From NCBI RefSeq assembly GCF_022012305.1, contig NZ_JAKLTM010000001.1:868001-932000 (forward strand): a stretch of 64,000 bases of DNA. The letters are read 5' to 3'. The first letter of the stretch is position 1. Each line of letters opens with the position of its first letter. Position numbers and translations under genes: made by a program. The notes under the pieces were generated by a model. That model was not told the origin of the DNA and did no database searches. It saw nothing but the letters and a program-made list of their open reading frames with translations. This document shows positions 37,715 to 46,524 of the stretch, piece by piece. The stretch is from Ramlibacter paludis. Lineage in GTDB: Bacteria; Pseudomonadota; Gammaproteobacteria; Burkholderiales; Burkholderiaceae_C.

Positions 37715-38326
37715 ATGCACGCCCTGCGCAAATGGCTGCTGGCGGGGCTGCTCGTCATCGTCCCGGTCGCCATCACCCTGGCGGTGCTGCGCTGGGTGAT
37801 CGACACGCTGGACCAGACGCTGCTGATCCTGCCGGCCGACTGGCAGCCGGATCGCGTCTTCGGCATCCACATCCCCGGCTTCGGCGTGGTGCTGACGCTC
37901 GCGATCCTGCTGGTGGTGGGCGCCGCGGCCAGCAACTTCATCGGCAAGAAGCTGGTCGGCCTGGGCGACCGCGTCGTCTCGCGCATCCCGGTGGTGCGCG
38001 GCATCTATTCCAGCGTCAAGCAGGTCTCGGACACGCTGTTCTCCGAGAGCGGCAATGCCTTCCGCACCGCGGTGCTGGTGCAGTGGCCGCGCGCCGACGT
38101 CTGGACCATCGGCTTCGTCACGGGCACGCCGGGCGGCGACGTCGTCAACTACCTGCACGGCGAGGACTATCTCAGCGTGTACGTGCCCACCACGCCCAAC
38201 CCCACGGGCGGCTATTTCGTGATGCTGCGCAAGAGCGACTGCATCGAATTGAAGATGAGCGTGGACGACGCGCTCAAGTACGTGGTGTCCATGGGCGTGG
38301 TTTCGCCCGGAATCACGAATCGCTAA
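37715..38326 (+). CDS. DUF502 integral membrane protein
   Basis: 203 residues with GAGGA before the ATG. Two membrane helices (about 6-27 and 53-75) are followed by the conserved soluble part: RIPVVRGIYSSVKQVSDTLF, FVTGTPGG, VYVPTTPNPTGGYF. This is the DUF502 family; no function is known. Eight bases separate it from the FmdB gene and 37 from aspS, so the three are likely co-transcribed. Confidence 0.9.
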   Translation: MHALRKWLLAGLLVIVPVAITLAVLRWVIDTLDQTLLILPADWQPDRVFGIHIPGFGVVLTLAILLVVGAAASNFIGKKLVGLGDRVVSRIPVVRGIYSSVKQVSDTLFSESGNAFRTAVLVQWPRADVWTIGFVTGTPGGDVVNYLHGEDYLSVYVPTTPNPTGGYFVMLRKSDCIELKMSVDDALKYVVSMGVVSPGITNR

Positions 38327-38363
38327 ACGCGGCCAGCGCGGCCGCCGTTATTGAAGGTTTCCC

Positions 38364-40166
38364 ATGTCTTCCCAGAAAATGCGTACCACCTACTGCGGGC
38401 TCGTGACCGAGGCCCTGATGGGGCAAACCGTCACTTTGTGCGGCTGGGTGAATCGCCGGCGCGACCACGGCGGGGTGATCTTCGTCGACCTGCGCGACCG
38501 CGAAGGCTACGTGCAGATCGTGTGCGATCCCGACCGCGCCGACATGTTCAAGACCGCCGAAGGCCTGCGCAACGAGTTTTGCGTGCAGGTCAAGGGCCTG
38601 GTGCGCGCGCGCCCCGAAGGCACCACCAACGACAACCTCAAGAGCGGCAAGATCGAGGTGCTGTGCCACGAGCTGACGGTGCTGAACCCGTCGGTCACGC
38701 CGCCCTTCCAGCTGGACGACGACAACCTGTCGGAAACCACGCGCCTGATGCACCGCGTGCTGGACCTGCGCCGGCCGTACATGCAGAACAACCTGATGCT
38801 GCGCTACAAGGTGACGATGGAGGTGCGCAAGTTCCTCGACGCCAACGGCTTCATCGACATCGAGACGCCGATGCTGACCAAGTCGACGCCCGAAGGCGCG
38901 CGCGACTACCTGGTGCCCTCGCGCGTGCACGACGGCATGTTCTTCGCGCTGCCGCAGTCGCCCCAGCTGTTCAAGCAGCTGCTGATGGTGTCGGGCTTCG
39001 ACCGCTACTACCAGATCACCAAGTGCTTCCGCGACGAGGACCTGCGCGCCGACCGCCAGCCCGAGTTCACGCAGATCGACGTGGAGACCTCCTTCCTCAC
39101 CGAGGAAGAGATCCGCACCATGTTCGAAGGAATGATCCGCAGCACGTTCAAGAACGTGATCGGCGTCGACATGCCGGCCTTCCCGGTGATGACGCACACC
39201 GACGCCATGCGCCTGTACGGCTCCGACAAGCCGGACCTGCGCGTGAAGCTGGAGTTCACCGAGCTCACCGACGTGATGAAGGACGTGGACTTCAAGGTGT
39301 TCTCCGGCCCCGCCAACGCCGAGGACGGCCGCGTGGTCGGCCTGCGCGTGCCGGCCGGCGGCGAGATGAGCCGCGGCGAGATCGACGGCTACACCGAGTT
39401 CGTCAAGATCTACGGCGCCAAGGGCCTGGCCTGGATCAAGGTCAACGACGTGGCCAAGGGCCGCGACGGCCTGCAATCGCCGATCGTGAAAAACATCCAC
39501 GACGCCGCCATCGCCGAGATCCTCAAGCGCACCGGCGCGCAGAACGGCGACCTCGTCTTCTTCGGCGCCGACAAGGCCAAGGTGGTCAACGACTCGATCG
39601 GCGCGCTGCGCGTGAAGGTCGGCCACAGCGAATTCGGCAAGTCGCACGGCCTGGTCGAAGGCCAGTGGAAGCCGCTCTGGGTCGTCGATTTTCCGATGTT
39701 CGAGTTCGACGACGATGCGCAGCGCTGGAATGCCGTGCACCACCCGTTCACCTCGCCCAAGGACGGCCACGAGGACTGGCTCGAGACCAACCCCGGCCGC
39801 TGCCTGGCCAAGGCCTACGACGCGGTGCTGAACGGCATCGAGCTCGGTGGCGGCTCGGTGCGTATCCACCGCGAGGACGTGCAGAGCAAGGTGTTCCGCG
39901 CGCTCAAGATCGACGCCGAGGAAGCCAAGCTCAAGTTCGGCTTCCTGCTGGACGCGCTGCAGTACGGTGCGCCCCCGCACGGCGGCATCGCCATCGGCCT
40001 GGACCGCTTCGTGATGCTGATGACGGGCGCCGAGTCCCTGCGCGACGTGATCGCCTTCCCGAAGACCCAGCGCGCCCAGGACCTGCTGACCCAGGCGCCG
40101 GGCCCGGTGGACGAGAAGCAGCTGCGGGAACTGCATATCCGATTGCGCAACCCGGCCGCGGCCTGA
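38364..40166 (+). CDS. aspS: aspartyl-tRNA synthetase, non-discriminating type
   Basis: 600 residues, the bacterial form with an insertion (GAD) domain. Class II motifs: [18 protein letters not shown] (motif 2) and [12 protein letters not shown] (motif 3, near 545). The anticodon-binding OB domain reads [14 protein letters not shown], with His35 where discriminating enzymes such as that of E. coli have leucine, and RARPEGT in place of the lysine-containing segment. Both are known signatures of AspRS that also charges tRNA-Asn, which is then amidated by GatCAB. A rho-independent terminator follows the stop. Confidence 0.97.
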   Translation: MSSQKMRTTYCGLVTEALMGQTVTLCGWVNRRRDHGGVIFVDLRDREGYVQIVCDPDRADMFKTAEGLRNEFCVQVKGLVRARPEGTTNDNLKSGKIEVLCHELTVLNPSVTPPFQLDDDNLSETTRLMHRVLDLRRPYMQNNLMLRYKVTMEVRKFLDANGFIDIETPMLTKSTPEGARDYLVPSRVHDGMFFALPQSPQLFKQLLMVSGFDRYYQITKCFRDEDLRADRQPEFTQIDVETSFLTEEEIRTMFEGMIRSTFKNVIGVDMPAFPVMTHTDAMRLYGSDKPDLRVKLEFTELTDVMKDVDFKVFSGPANAEDGRVVGLRVPAGGEMSRGEIDGYTEFVKIYGAKGLAWIKVNDVAKGRDGLQSPIVKNIHDAAIAEILKRTGAQNGDLVFFGADKAKVVNDSIGALRVKVGHSEFGKSHGLVEGQWKPLWVVDFPMFEFDDDAQRWNAVHHPFTSPKDGHEDWLETNPGRCLAKAYDAVLNGIELGGGSVRIHREDVQSKVFRALKIDAEEAKLKFGFLLDALQYGAPPHGGIAIGLDRFVMLMTGAESLRDVIAFPKTQRAQDLLTQAPGPVDEKQLRELHIRLRNPAAA

Positions 40167-40180
40167 CGCGGCAGAATGAA

Positions 40181-40204
40181 AGGCACCTCCGGGTGTCTTT
40201 TTTT
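40181..40204 (+). terminator. rho-independent terminator after aspS, inside the nudB leader
   Basis: AGGCACC (40181-40187) pairs with GGTGTCT (40192-40198), one G-T pair, loop TCCG, followed by seven Ts ending 40204. It lies 15 bases after the aspS stop and only seven bases before the nudB ATG at 40212. Confidence 0.8.
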
Positions 40205-40211
40205 CTGCTCG

Positions 40212-40661
40212 ATGCAAAAGCCCTTCAAGATCCCGCAATCCGTCCTGGTCGTGATCCACACGCCGGCGCTGGACGTGCTGCTGATCAACCGGGCCGACGC
40301 GGCCAACTTCTGGCAGTCCGTCACGGGCGCCAAGGACCGCGAGGACGAGAGCTTCACCGAGACCGCCATCCGCGAAGTGGCGGAGGAAACCGGCATCGCC
40401 TGCGCCGGCGGCACGCTGCGCGACTGGGGGCTGGAGAACGTCTACGACATCTACCCGCGCTGGCAGCACCGCTACGCGCCGGGCATCACGCGCAACACCG
40501 AGCACGTGTTCGGCCTCACCGTGCCCGCCGGCACGCCCGTCACGCTGAACCCGCGCGAACACACCGCTTACCAGTGGTTGCCTTACCGGCAGGCGGCGGA
40601 CGCCTGCTTCTCGCCTTCCAACGCCGAAGCCATCCTGATGCTGCCAGAATTCATCGCATGA
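40212..40661 (+). CDS. nudB: dihydroneopterin triphosphate diphosphatase
   Basis: 149 residues. The Nudix box runs TGAKDREDE...TAIREVAEETG with the family's GSKD-like six-residue spacing seen in betaproteobacterial NudB, and WQSVTGA precedes it. NudB removes pyrophosphate from dihydroneopterin triphosphate in folate synthesis; folE lies 5 kb downstream. ATG 40212 is chosen; ATG 40176 is in frame but would place the aspS terminator hairpin inside the coding region and has no better ribosome site. Its stop overlaps the next start (ATGA). Confidence 0.88.
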   Translation: MQKPFKIPQSVLVVIHTPALDVLLINRADAANFWQSVTGAKDREDESFTETAIREVAEETGIACAGGTLRDWGLENVYDIYPRWQHRYAPGITRNTEHVFGLTVPAGTPVTLNPREHTAYQWLPYRQAADACFSPSNAEAILMLPEFIA

Positions 40662-41386
40662 CGACTCTCAGGATCGCCACCTACAACATCCACAAGGGCG
40701 TGCAAGGCATAGGCCCGGTGCGCCGGCTGGAGATCCACAACATCGGGCACGCCGTGGAGCAGCTCGATGCGGACGTCGTCTGCCTGCAGGAGGTGCGCAA
40801 GCTGCACCGGCGCGAGGAGCGCTACTTCACGCGCTGGCCCGAGCTGCCGCAGGCCGAGTTCCTCTGTCCCGAAGGCTACGCCGCGGTCTACCAGACCAAC
40901 GCCAAGACCAAGCATGGCGAGCACGGCAACGCCCTGCTGGCGCGCTGGCCCATCGTGTCGCACGGCCACGAGGACATGTCCGACCACCGCTTCGAGCAGC
41001 GCGGCCTGCTGCACGTGGAGGTGCAGGTCGGCCGGCGCATGGTGCACGTGATCGTGCTGCACCTGGGTCTCATCGCGGGCAGCCGCGTGCGCCAGATCGA
41101 GCAGCTGGGCAAGTTCGTCGAGCGCGAGATTCCGCGCAAGGCGCCAGTGATCGTGGCGGGCGACTTCAACGACTGGGGCGCGAAGCTGCGGCCCGTCATG
41201 AACGGCTTCGGCTTCAAGGACTTCCTGGGCGAACGCGCGCTGACCTATCCCTCGCGCCTGCCGCTCACGCAGCTCGATTTCGTCTATGCGCGCGGGCTCA
41301 AGCCGACCGGCATCGAGATCCCGCGCGGCCGCATCTGGTGGCGCATGTCGGACCACCTTCCGCTGATCGCGGAGTTCAACATCTAG
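40658..41386 (+). CDS. YbhP-like endonuclease/exonuclease/phosphatase family protein
   Basis: 242 residues of the DNase I-like fold. Diagnostic blocks: RIATYNIHKG at the N-terminus, VCLQEVR (metal-binding Glu), LHLGL, VAGDFNDW (catalytic Asp/Asn) and the C-terminal SDHLPLIAEF (catalytic His). In E. coli ybhP lies directly before clsB, exactly as here, so this is likely the same pairing; a nuclease or a phospholipid-headgroup phosphodiesterase are both possible. Overlaps nudB by four bases; six bases to clsB. Confidence 0.9.
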   Translation: MTTLRIATYNIHKGVQGIGPVRRLEIHNIGHAVEQLDADVVCLQEVRKLHRREERYFTRWPELPQAEFLCPEGYAAVYQTNAKTKHGEHGNALLARWPIVSHGHEDMSDHRFEQRGLLHVEVQVGRRMVHVIVLHLGLIAGSRVRQIEQLGKFVEREIPRKAPVIVAGDFNDWGAKLRPVMNGFGFKDFLGERALTYPSRLPLTQLDFVYARGLKPTGIEIPRGRIWWRMSDHLPLIAEFNI

Positions 41387-41392
41387 GGCCGA

Positions 41393-42610
41393 ATGGCGCG
41401 CGGCATTCCGTCCCTGCGGCCCGGCCACCATCTCCAGCTGCTGGAAGGCAGCCGCGAATTCTTTCCCGCCCTGTGCGCGGCCATCGACGCCGCGCGCGCC
41501 GAGGTGCTGCTGGAGACCTACATCTTCGACTTCACCGGCAGCGCCGCCGAAGTTGCGTACGCGCTGGAACGCGCGGCGCGCCGCGGCGTGCTGGTGCGGG
41601 TGGTGGTCGACGGCTACGGCACGCCCGCGGTGCCGCCGGCGTGGGAGGCCAGGCTCGATCTCGCCGGCGTGCACTGGGCCGTCTACTCGCGCCCCGGCGT
41701 ACTGGGACTGCTGATGCCGGGCCAATGGCGGCGGCTGCATCGCAAGCTGTGCGTCGTCGATGGAGAGGTGGGCTTCTGCGGCGGCATCAACATCCTCGAC
41801 GACTTCCACGATCCCAACCATGGCGCGCTGCAGTCGCCGCGGCTGGACTTCAGCATCCGCGTGGCGGGGCCGCTGGTCGGCGAGATGCATGCCACGCTGG
41901 TGCGGCAGTGGTCGCGCATCGAAGCGCTGGGCGAACTGAAGAAGGCGCGCTGGACCGGCGCGCTGGAGCTGCTGCGTTCGGTGGGCGCGGGCCGGCGGCC
42001 GGCGCCCGAGGTTGCCAGCCATGGCGACCCCAACGCCCGCGCCGCGCTGCTGCTGCGCGACAACCTGCGGCATCGCGCGGTGATCGAGCGGGCCTACCTG
42101 CGTGCCATCGGCCACGCGCGGCAGGAGGTGATCATCGCCAACGCCTACTTCGTGCCGGGCGGCCGCTTGCGCCGGGCCTTGACGGCGGCGGCGCGGCGCG
42201 GCGTGCAGGTCAGCCTGCTGCTGCAGGGACGCTACGAATACTTCATGCAGTACTACGCCGCGCGGCCGGTGTTCGGCGCGCTGCTGGCCGCCGGCGTGCA
42301 GATCCACGAATACGCGCCCAGCTTCCTGCATGCCAAGGTGGCGGTGGTCGACGGCCATTGGGCGACGGTGGGCTCGTCCAACCTCGATCCGCTGAGCCTG
42401 CTGCTGGCGCGCGAAGCGAACGTGGTGGTGGACGATGCGCGTTTCGCCGGCCGCCTGCGCGAGCGCCTGGTGCAGGCCATGCAGCTCGAAGGCGAGGCCA
42501 TGGACGCCGCCGTCTACGCGAACCGGCCGCCGCTGCAGCGCGCGAAGGAGCGGCTGGCGCGGGTCATCATGCGCGTCGCGCTGGTGGTGCAGGGAAAGAG
42601 GTACCGGTGA
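41393..42610 (+). CDS. clsB: cardiolipin synthase B
   Basis: 405 residues with two phospholipase-D HKD motifs: HRKLCVVDG (His116, Lys118, Asp123) and HAKVAVVDG (His313). GGINILDDFHDPN after the first motif and VGSSNLDPLS after the second are ClsB features. No N-terminal membrane helices, as in ClsB. It joins two phosphatidyl groups to make cardiolipin at the inner membrane. Its stop overlaps the GTG start of the exonuclease gene. Confidence 0.93.
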   Translation: MARGIPSLRPGHHLQLLEGSREFFPALCAAIDAARAEVLLETYIFDFTGSAAEVAYALERAARRGVLVRVVVDGYGTPAVPPAWEARLDLAGVHWAVYSRPGVLGLLMPGQWRRLHRKLCVVDGEVGFCGGINILDDFHDPNHGALQSPRLDFSIRVAGPLVGEMHATLVRQWSRIEALGELKKARWTGALELLRSVGAGRRPAPEVASHGDPNARAALLLRDNLRHRAVIERAYLRAIGHARQEVIIANAYFVPGGRLRRALTAAARRGVQVSLLLQGRYEYFMQYYAARPVFGALLAAGVQIHEYAPSFLHAKVAVVDGHWATVGSSNLDPLSLLLAREANVVVDDARFAGRLRERLVQAMQLEGEAMDAAVYANRPPLQRAKERLARVIMRVALVVQGKRYR

Positions 42611-43629
42611 GCGATCTGGTGGTGCAGCGGCCCGAGGGCCTCTATTGCCCGCAGGGCGATTTCTACATCGATCCGTGGCGCCCGGTGGCGCGCGCCGTCA
42701 TCACGCATGCGCACTCCGACCACGCCCGCTACGGCCACGGCCACTACCTGGCGGCGGCGCCGGCCGAAGGCGTGCTGCGCGCGCGCCTGGGCGAGATCAA
42801 CTTGCAGACGCTGCCGTACGGCGAGCGCATCCAGCACCACGGCGTGACGCTGTCGCTGCATCCGGCCGGCCACGTGCTCGGCTCGGCCCAGGTGCGGCTG
42901 GAGCACGGCGGCCAGGTCTGGGTGGCCAGCGGCGACTACAAGGTGGCGCCCGACCCGACCTGCGATCCGTTCGAGCCGGTGCGCTGCGACGTCTTCATCA
43001 CCGAATCGACCTTCGGCCTGCCGATCTACCGCTGGTGCCCGGACGAGGAGCTGTTCGCGGACATCAACGCCTGGTGGGCGCGCAACGCCAGCCATGCGCG
43101 CGCCAGCGTGCTCACCTGCTACAGCTTCGGCAAGGCACAGCGGGTGCTGGCCGGCGTCGATCCCTCCATCGGTCCCATCATCGTGCACGGCGCCGTCCGG
43201 CCGCTCAACGAGGCCTACCGCGCCGAAGGCGTGGCCTTGCCCGACACGCGCATGGTGACCGAGGTGACGGACAAGGCGGACCTGCGCCGCTGCCTCGTCG
43301 TGTGCCCGCCCAGCGCCGCGTCCAGCCCGTGGATCCGCCGCTTCGGCGACGCGCGCACGGCCTTCGCCAGCGGCTGGATGCAGGTGCGCGGCAACCGCCG
43401 GCGCGGCGGCTACGACCGCGGCTTCGTGCTGTCCGACCACGCCGACTGGCCCGGCCTCATGAGCGCCATCGCCGCCACCGGCGCACACCGCGTCATCGTC
43501 ACGCACGGCAGCGTGCCGGTGATGGTGCGCTACCTGCGCGAGCAGGGCCTGCAGGCGGAGTCCTTCGCCACCGAGTACGGCGAGGACGTGGTGGAAGCCG
43601 ACCTGCAGGCGGGGCAGGAGAACGCATGA
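42607..43629 (+). CDS. ligase-associated DNA 3'-end exonuclease (metallo-beta-lactamase fold)
   Basis: 340 residues, GTG start overlapping the clsB stop. The metal motif HAHSDH at 34-39 begins a beta-lactamase/beta-CASP fold; further His/Asp positions are HPAGHVLGSAQ, SGDYK, ITESTFGLP and SDHADW. This matches the ligase-associated exonuclease (Exn) of the bacterial Lhr/ligase repair cluster rather than mRNA-processing relatives. It overlaps the ligase start by four bases. The helicase member of the same cluster is at 55.4 kb. Confidence 0.9.
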   Translation: MSDLVVQRPEGLYCPQGDFYIDPWRPVARAVITHAHSDHARYGHGHYLAAAPAEGVLRARLGEINLQTLPYGERIQHHGVTLSLHPAGHVLGSAQVRLEHGGQVWVASGDYKVAPDPTCDPFEPVRCDVFITESTFGLPIYRWCPDEELFADINAWWARNASHARASVLTCYSFGKAQRVLAGVDPSIGPIIVHGAVRPLNEAYRAEGVALPDTRMVTEVTDKADLRRCLVVCPPSAASSPWIRRFGDARTAFASGWMQVRGNRRRGGYDRGFVLSDHADWPGLMSAIAATGAHRVIVTHGSVPVMVRYLREQGLQAESFATEYGEDVVEADLQAGQENA

Positions 43630-45326
43630 AGCGCTTCTCCCGCCTCTTCAGCGAGCTCGACGCGACCACCTCGACCAACGAGAAGGTCGATGCGCTGGTG
43701 CGCTACTTCACCGAGGCACCGCCGCACGATGCGGCCTGGGCGGTGTATTTCCTCTCCGGCGGCAAGCCGCGCCAGGTGGTGAAGACCGCGTCGCTGGTGG
43801 TCCTGGCCTGCGAACTGGCGCGCGTGGAGCCATGGCTGTTCGACGAGTGCTACCAGTCGGTCGGCGACCTGGCCGAGACCATCGCCCTGGTGCTGCCGCG
43901 CGGCGAGCACACGTCGGACGTCGGCCTCGCCGAGTGGGTGGAGCAGCGGCTGCTGCCCTTGCGCGGCCTGCCCGACGAGGAAGTGGCGCGGCGCGTCGCC
44001 GGCTACTGGGCCGAGCTCGACGCGCAGGGCCGCTTCCTGCTGGTGAAGCTGGTGGGCGGCGGCTTCCGCGTCGGCGTGAGCAAGCTGCTGGTGCAGCGGG
44101 CGCTGGCCGCGCATGCGGGCGTCGACGCCAAGCGGGTGGCGCAACGCATGATGGGCTACACCGACGGCAAGGTGCTGCCATCGCCCGAACGCTACCAGGC
44201 GCTGGTGGCGCAGGTGGAAGAGGGCGTCAGCGACACGCTCGACGAAGGCCAGCCTTATCCCTTTTTCCTGGCGCACCAGCTCGACCTGCCGGCCGAGTTG
44301 TTCACCGCCCGCCTGGGCCCCGTGAGCGACTGGATGGTGGAGTGGAAGTACGACGGCATCCGCGGCCAGGTGGTGAAGCGCGGCGGCAAGGTGTGGATCT
44401 GGTCGCGCGGCGAGGAGCTGGTGACCGAGCGCTTTCCGGAAATCGAAAGCCTGGCGAGCAAGCTGCCGAACGGCACCGTGATCGATGGCGAGATCCTGGT
44501 CTGGCGCCACGAGCAGCAGCGGCCCGCGCCCTTCGCCCTGCTGCAGCAGCGGATCGGCCGCAAGAACGTCACCAGGAAGATCCTGGCCGATGCGCCCGTG
44601 AGCTTCATGGCCTACGACCTGCTGGAGCAGGCGGGCCAGGACCTGCGCGCCGTGGCGCAGCGCGAGCGCCGCACGCGGCTCGAGCAATTGCTGGCAGGCT
44701 CCGGCTTCCTGTTGTCGCCGGTGGAGACGGCGGAGTCCTGGCTGGCGTTCGCGCGCAAGCGCGAGGAGTCGCGCGAGCGCGGCGTCGAAGGCTTCATGTT
44801 GAAGCGCATGGACGCCGCCTACGGCACCGGCCGCACCAAGGCCGAAGGCCTGTGGTGGAAGTGGAAGATCGATCCGATGGCGGTCGACTGCGTGCTGGTC
44901 TACGCGCAGGCCGGGCACGGGCGCCGTTCCTCGGTCTACACGGACTACACCTTCGCGGTCTGGAACCGCGCGCCGGTGGACAAGGCGGAGGCCGACGCCG
45001 TGCTGGACGCCATCGCGCGCAAGGAGCCGGCGCAGCCCGGCGCCTTGCAGCTGGTGCCCTTTGCCAAGGCCTACTCGGGCCTCACCGACGAGGAATTCCG
45101 GCAGGTCGACGCCATCATCCGCAAGAACACCATCGAGAAGTTTGGCCCGGTGCGCAGCGTGAAGCCCAGCCTGGTCTTCGAGCTGGGCTTCGAGGGCATC
45201 AACCGCAGCGGCCGGCACAAGAGCGGCATCGCGGTGCGTTTCCCGCGCATGCTGCGGATCCGGCACGACAAGCCCCTGCACGAGGCGGACACCCTGGAGA
45301 CCCTGGAACGCCTGCTGGCCCTGTAG
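43626..45326 (+). CDS. ATP-dependent DNA ligase (cluster-associated)
   Basis: 566 residues. An N-terminal helical DNA-binding domain (about 1-210) precedes the nucleotidyltransferase core with active-site Lys241 in EWKYDGIRGQ. Further ligase motifs: VIDGEILVW (motif III), SFMAYDLL (IIIa), EGFMLKRMDA (IV), and WWKWKIDP (V), then an OB domain ending EGINRSGRHKSGIAVRFPR. It seals nicks using ATP and probably acts with the exonuclease. It ends the nudB-ybhP-clsB-exo-lig run; folE follows after 40 bases. Confidence 0.94.
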   Translation: MKRFSRLFSELDATTSTNEKVDALVRYFTEAPPHDAAWAVYFLSGGKPRQVVKTASLVVLACELARVEPWLFDECYQSVGDLAETIALVLPRGEHTSDVGLAEWVEQRLLPLRGLPDEEVARRVAGYWAELDAQGRFLLVKLVGGGFRVGVSKLLVQRALAAHAGVDAKRVAQRMMGYTDGKVLPSPERYQALVAQVEEGVSDTLDEGQPYPFFLAHQLDLPAELFTARLGPVSDWMVEWKYDGIRGQVVKRGGKVWIWSRGEELVTERFPEIESLASKLPNGTVIDGEILVWRHEQQRPAPFALLQQRIGRKNVTRKILADAPVSFMAYDLLEQAGQDLRAVAQRERRTRLEQLLAGSGFLLSPVETAESWLAFARKREESRERGVEGFMLKRMDAAYGTGRTKAEGLWWKWKIDPMAVDCVLVYAQAGHGRRSSVYTDYTFAVWNRAPVDKAEADAVLDAIARKEPAQPGALQLVPFAKAYSGLTDEEFRQVDAIIRKNTIEKFGPVRSVKPSLVFELGFEGINRSGRHKSGIAVRFPRMLRIRHDKPLHEADTLETLERLLAL

Positions 45327-45366
45327 CGTCCAAGGCGCATCGAAACCTTCGGTGTTAAAGTCCAAA

Positions 45367-46098
45367 ATGCTCATGAAAGCCGACCCGTCCAGCCAGCTGA
45401 CCACGACCGCGCCCGAGGAGGGCACGCCGGTGTCGGTGAAGATCCGCGAGCGCATCCAGGCGGCGCGCAAGCGTTTCCATTCCAACGACAACATCGCCGA
45501 CTTCATCGAGCCGGGCGAACTGGAAGCGCTGCTCGACGAAGTCGAGGGCAAGATGCAGGGCGTCCTGGACAGCATGGTCATCGACACGACCAGCGACCAC
45601 AACACCGCCAACACGGCGCGCCGGGTCGCCAAGATGTATTTGAACGAGGTGTTCCGCGGGCGCTACGTCAAGGCGCCGCCCATCACCGAGTTCCCCAACG
45701 CCGAACACCTCAACGAGCTGATGATCGTCGGCCCGATCACCGTGCGCTCGGCCTGCAGCCACCACTTCTGCCCGGTCATCGGCAAGCTGTGGATCGGCGT
45801 CATGCCCAACGAGCACACCAACGTGATCGGCCTGTCCAAGTACGCGCGCCTGGCCGAATGGATCATGGGCCGGCCGCAGATCCAGGAAGAGGCCGTGGTG
45901 CAGCTGGCCGACCTGATCATGGAAAAGACGCAGCCGGACGGCCTGGCGCTCGTCATGGAAGCGCGCCACTACTGCATGGCCTGGCGCGGCGTGAAGGACC
46001 TGGACAGCAAGATGATCAACTCCGTGATGCGCGGCGCCTTCCTGAAGGACGCCGCCCTGCGCCGCGAATTCCTGGCCCTCATCCCGCAGAAAGACTGA
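45367..46098 (+). CDS. folE: GTP cyclohydrolase I
   Basis: 243 residues from ATG 45367 (ATG 45373 and GTG 45352 also in frame). The zinc ligands are Cys130 and His133 (SACSHHF) and Cys203 (ARHYCMAWRG). It is related to, but distinct from, the enterobacterial enzyme: SACSHHFCPVIGKLWIGVMP replaces the usual STCEHH form. It converts GTP to dihydroneopterin triphosphate, the substrate of NudB. The next gene, a BLUF photoreceptor, starts two bases after its stop. Confidence 0.92.
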   Translation: MLMKADPSSQLTTTAPEEGTPVSVKIRERIQAARKRFHSNDNIADFIEPGELEALLDEVEGKMQGVLDSMVIDTTSDHNTANTARRVAKMYLNEVFRGRYVKAPPITEFPNAEHLNELMIVGPITVRSACSHHFCPVIGKLWIGVMPNEHTNVIGLSKYARLAEWIMGRPQIQEEAVVQLADLIMEKTQPDGLALVMEARHYCMAWRGVKDLDSKMINSVMRGAFLKDAALRREFLALIPQKD

Positions 46099-46100
46099 GC

Positions 46101-46523
46101 ATGCTGGTTCGCCTCCTGTATTGCAGCCGCTCCGTCGACACCAGCGCCGAAGCGATCGAATCCATCCTGGCGCAATCGCGCCAGCACAACCCGGTCAGCG
46201 GCATCACCGGCATCCTCTGCTACGGCAGCGGCATCTTCCTGCAGTGCATCGAAGGCGGCCGCATGCAGGTGAGCGACCTGTTCGGCAGCATCCAGAAGGA
46301 CGCGCGCCACAAGGACGTCGCGCTGCTGCACTACGAGGAAATCCTCGAGCGGCGCTTCGGCGGCTGGAGCATGGGCCAGGTGAACATCACCAAGCTCAAT
46401 CACTCGGTGCTGTTGAAATATTCCGAGAAGCCCGAGCTGGACCCGTACGCCGTCTCCGGCAAGGTGTCCCTGTCGCTGCTGGAAGACCTCGCGGCCACCG
46501 CCGCGATCTGCGGCCGCAGCTGA
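46101..46523 (+). CDS. short BLUF-domain blue-light photoreceptor
   Basis: 140 residues: BLUF domain (1-95) plus about 45 residues of C-terminal helices. All residues of the flavin photocycle are present: Tyr7, Asn30, Gln48, Trp89 and Met91, with spacings from Asn30 onward identical to AppA (45, 63, 104, 106) and the Tyr-Asn distance one shorter. Such short BLUF proteins sense blue light and act by protein contact; no output domain is fused. Two bases after folE and one base before the EamA gene, so co-transcribed. Confidence 0.93.
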   Translation: MLVRLLYCSRSVDTSAEAIESILAQSRQHNPVSGITGILCYGSGIFLQCIEGGRMQVSDLFGSIQKDARHKDVALLHYEEILERRFGGWSMGQVNITKLNHSVLLKYSEKPELDPYAVSGKVSLSLLEDLAATAAICGRS

Positions 46524-46524
46524 A

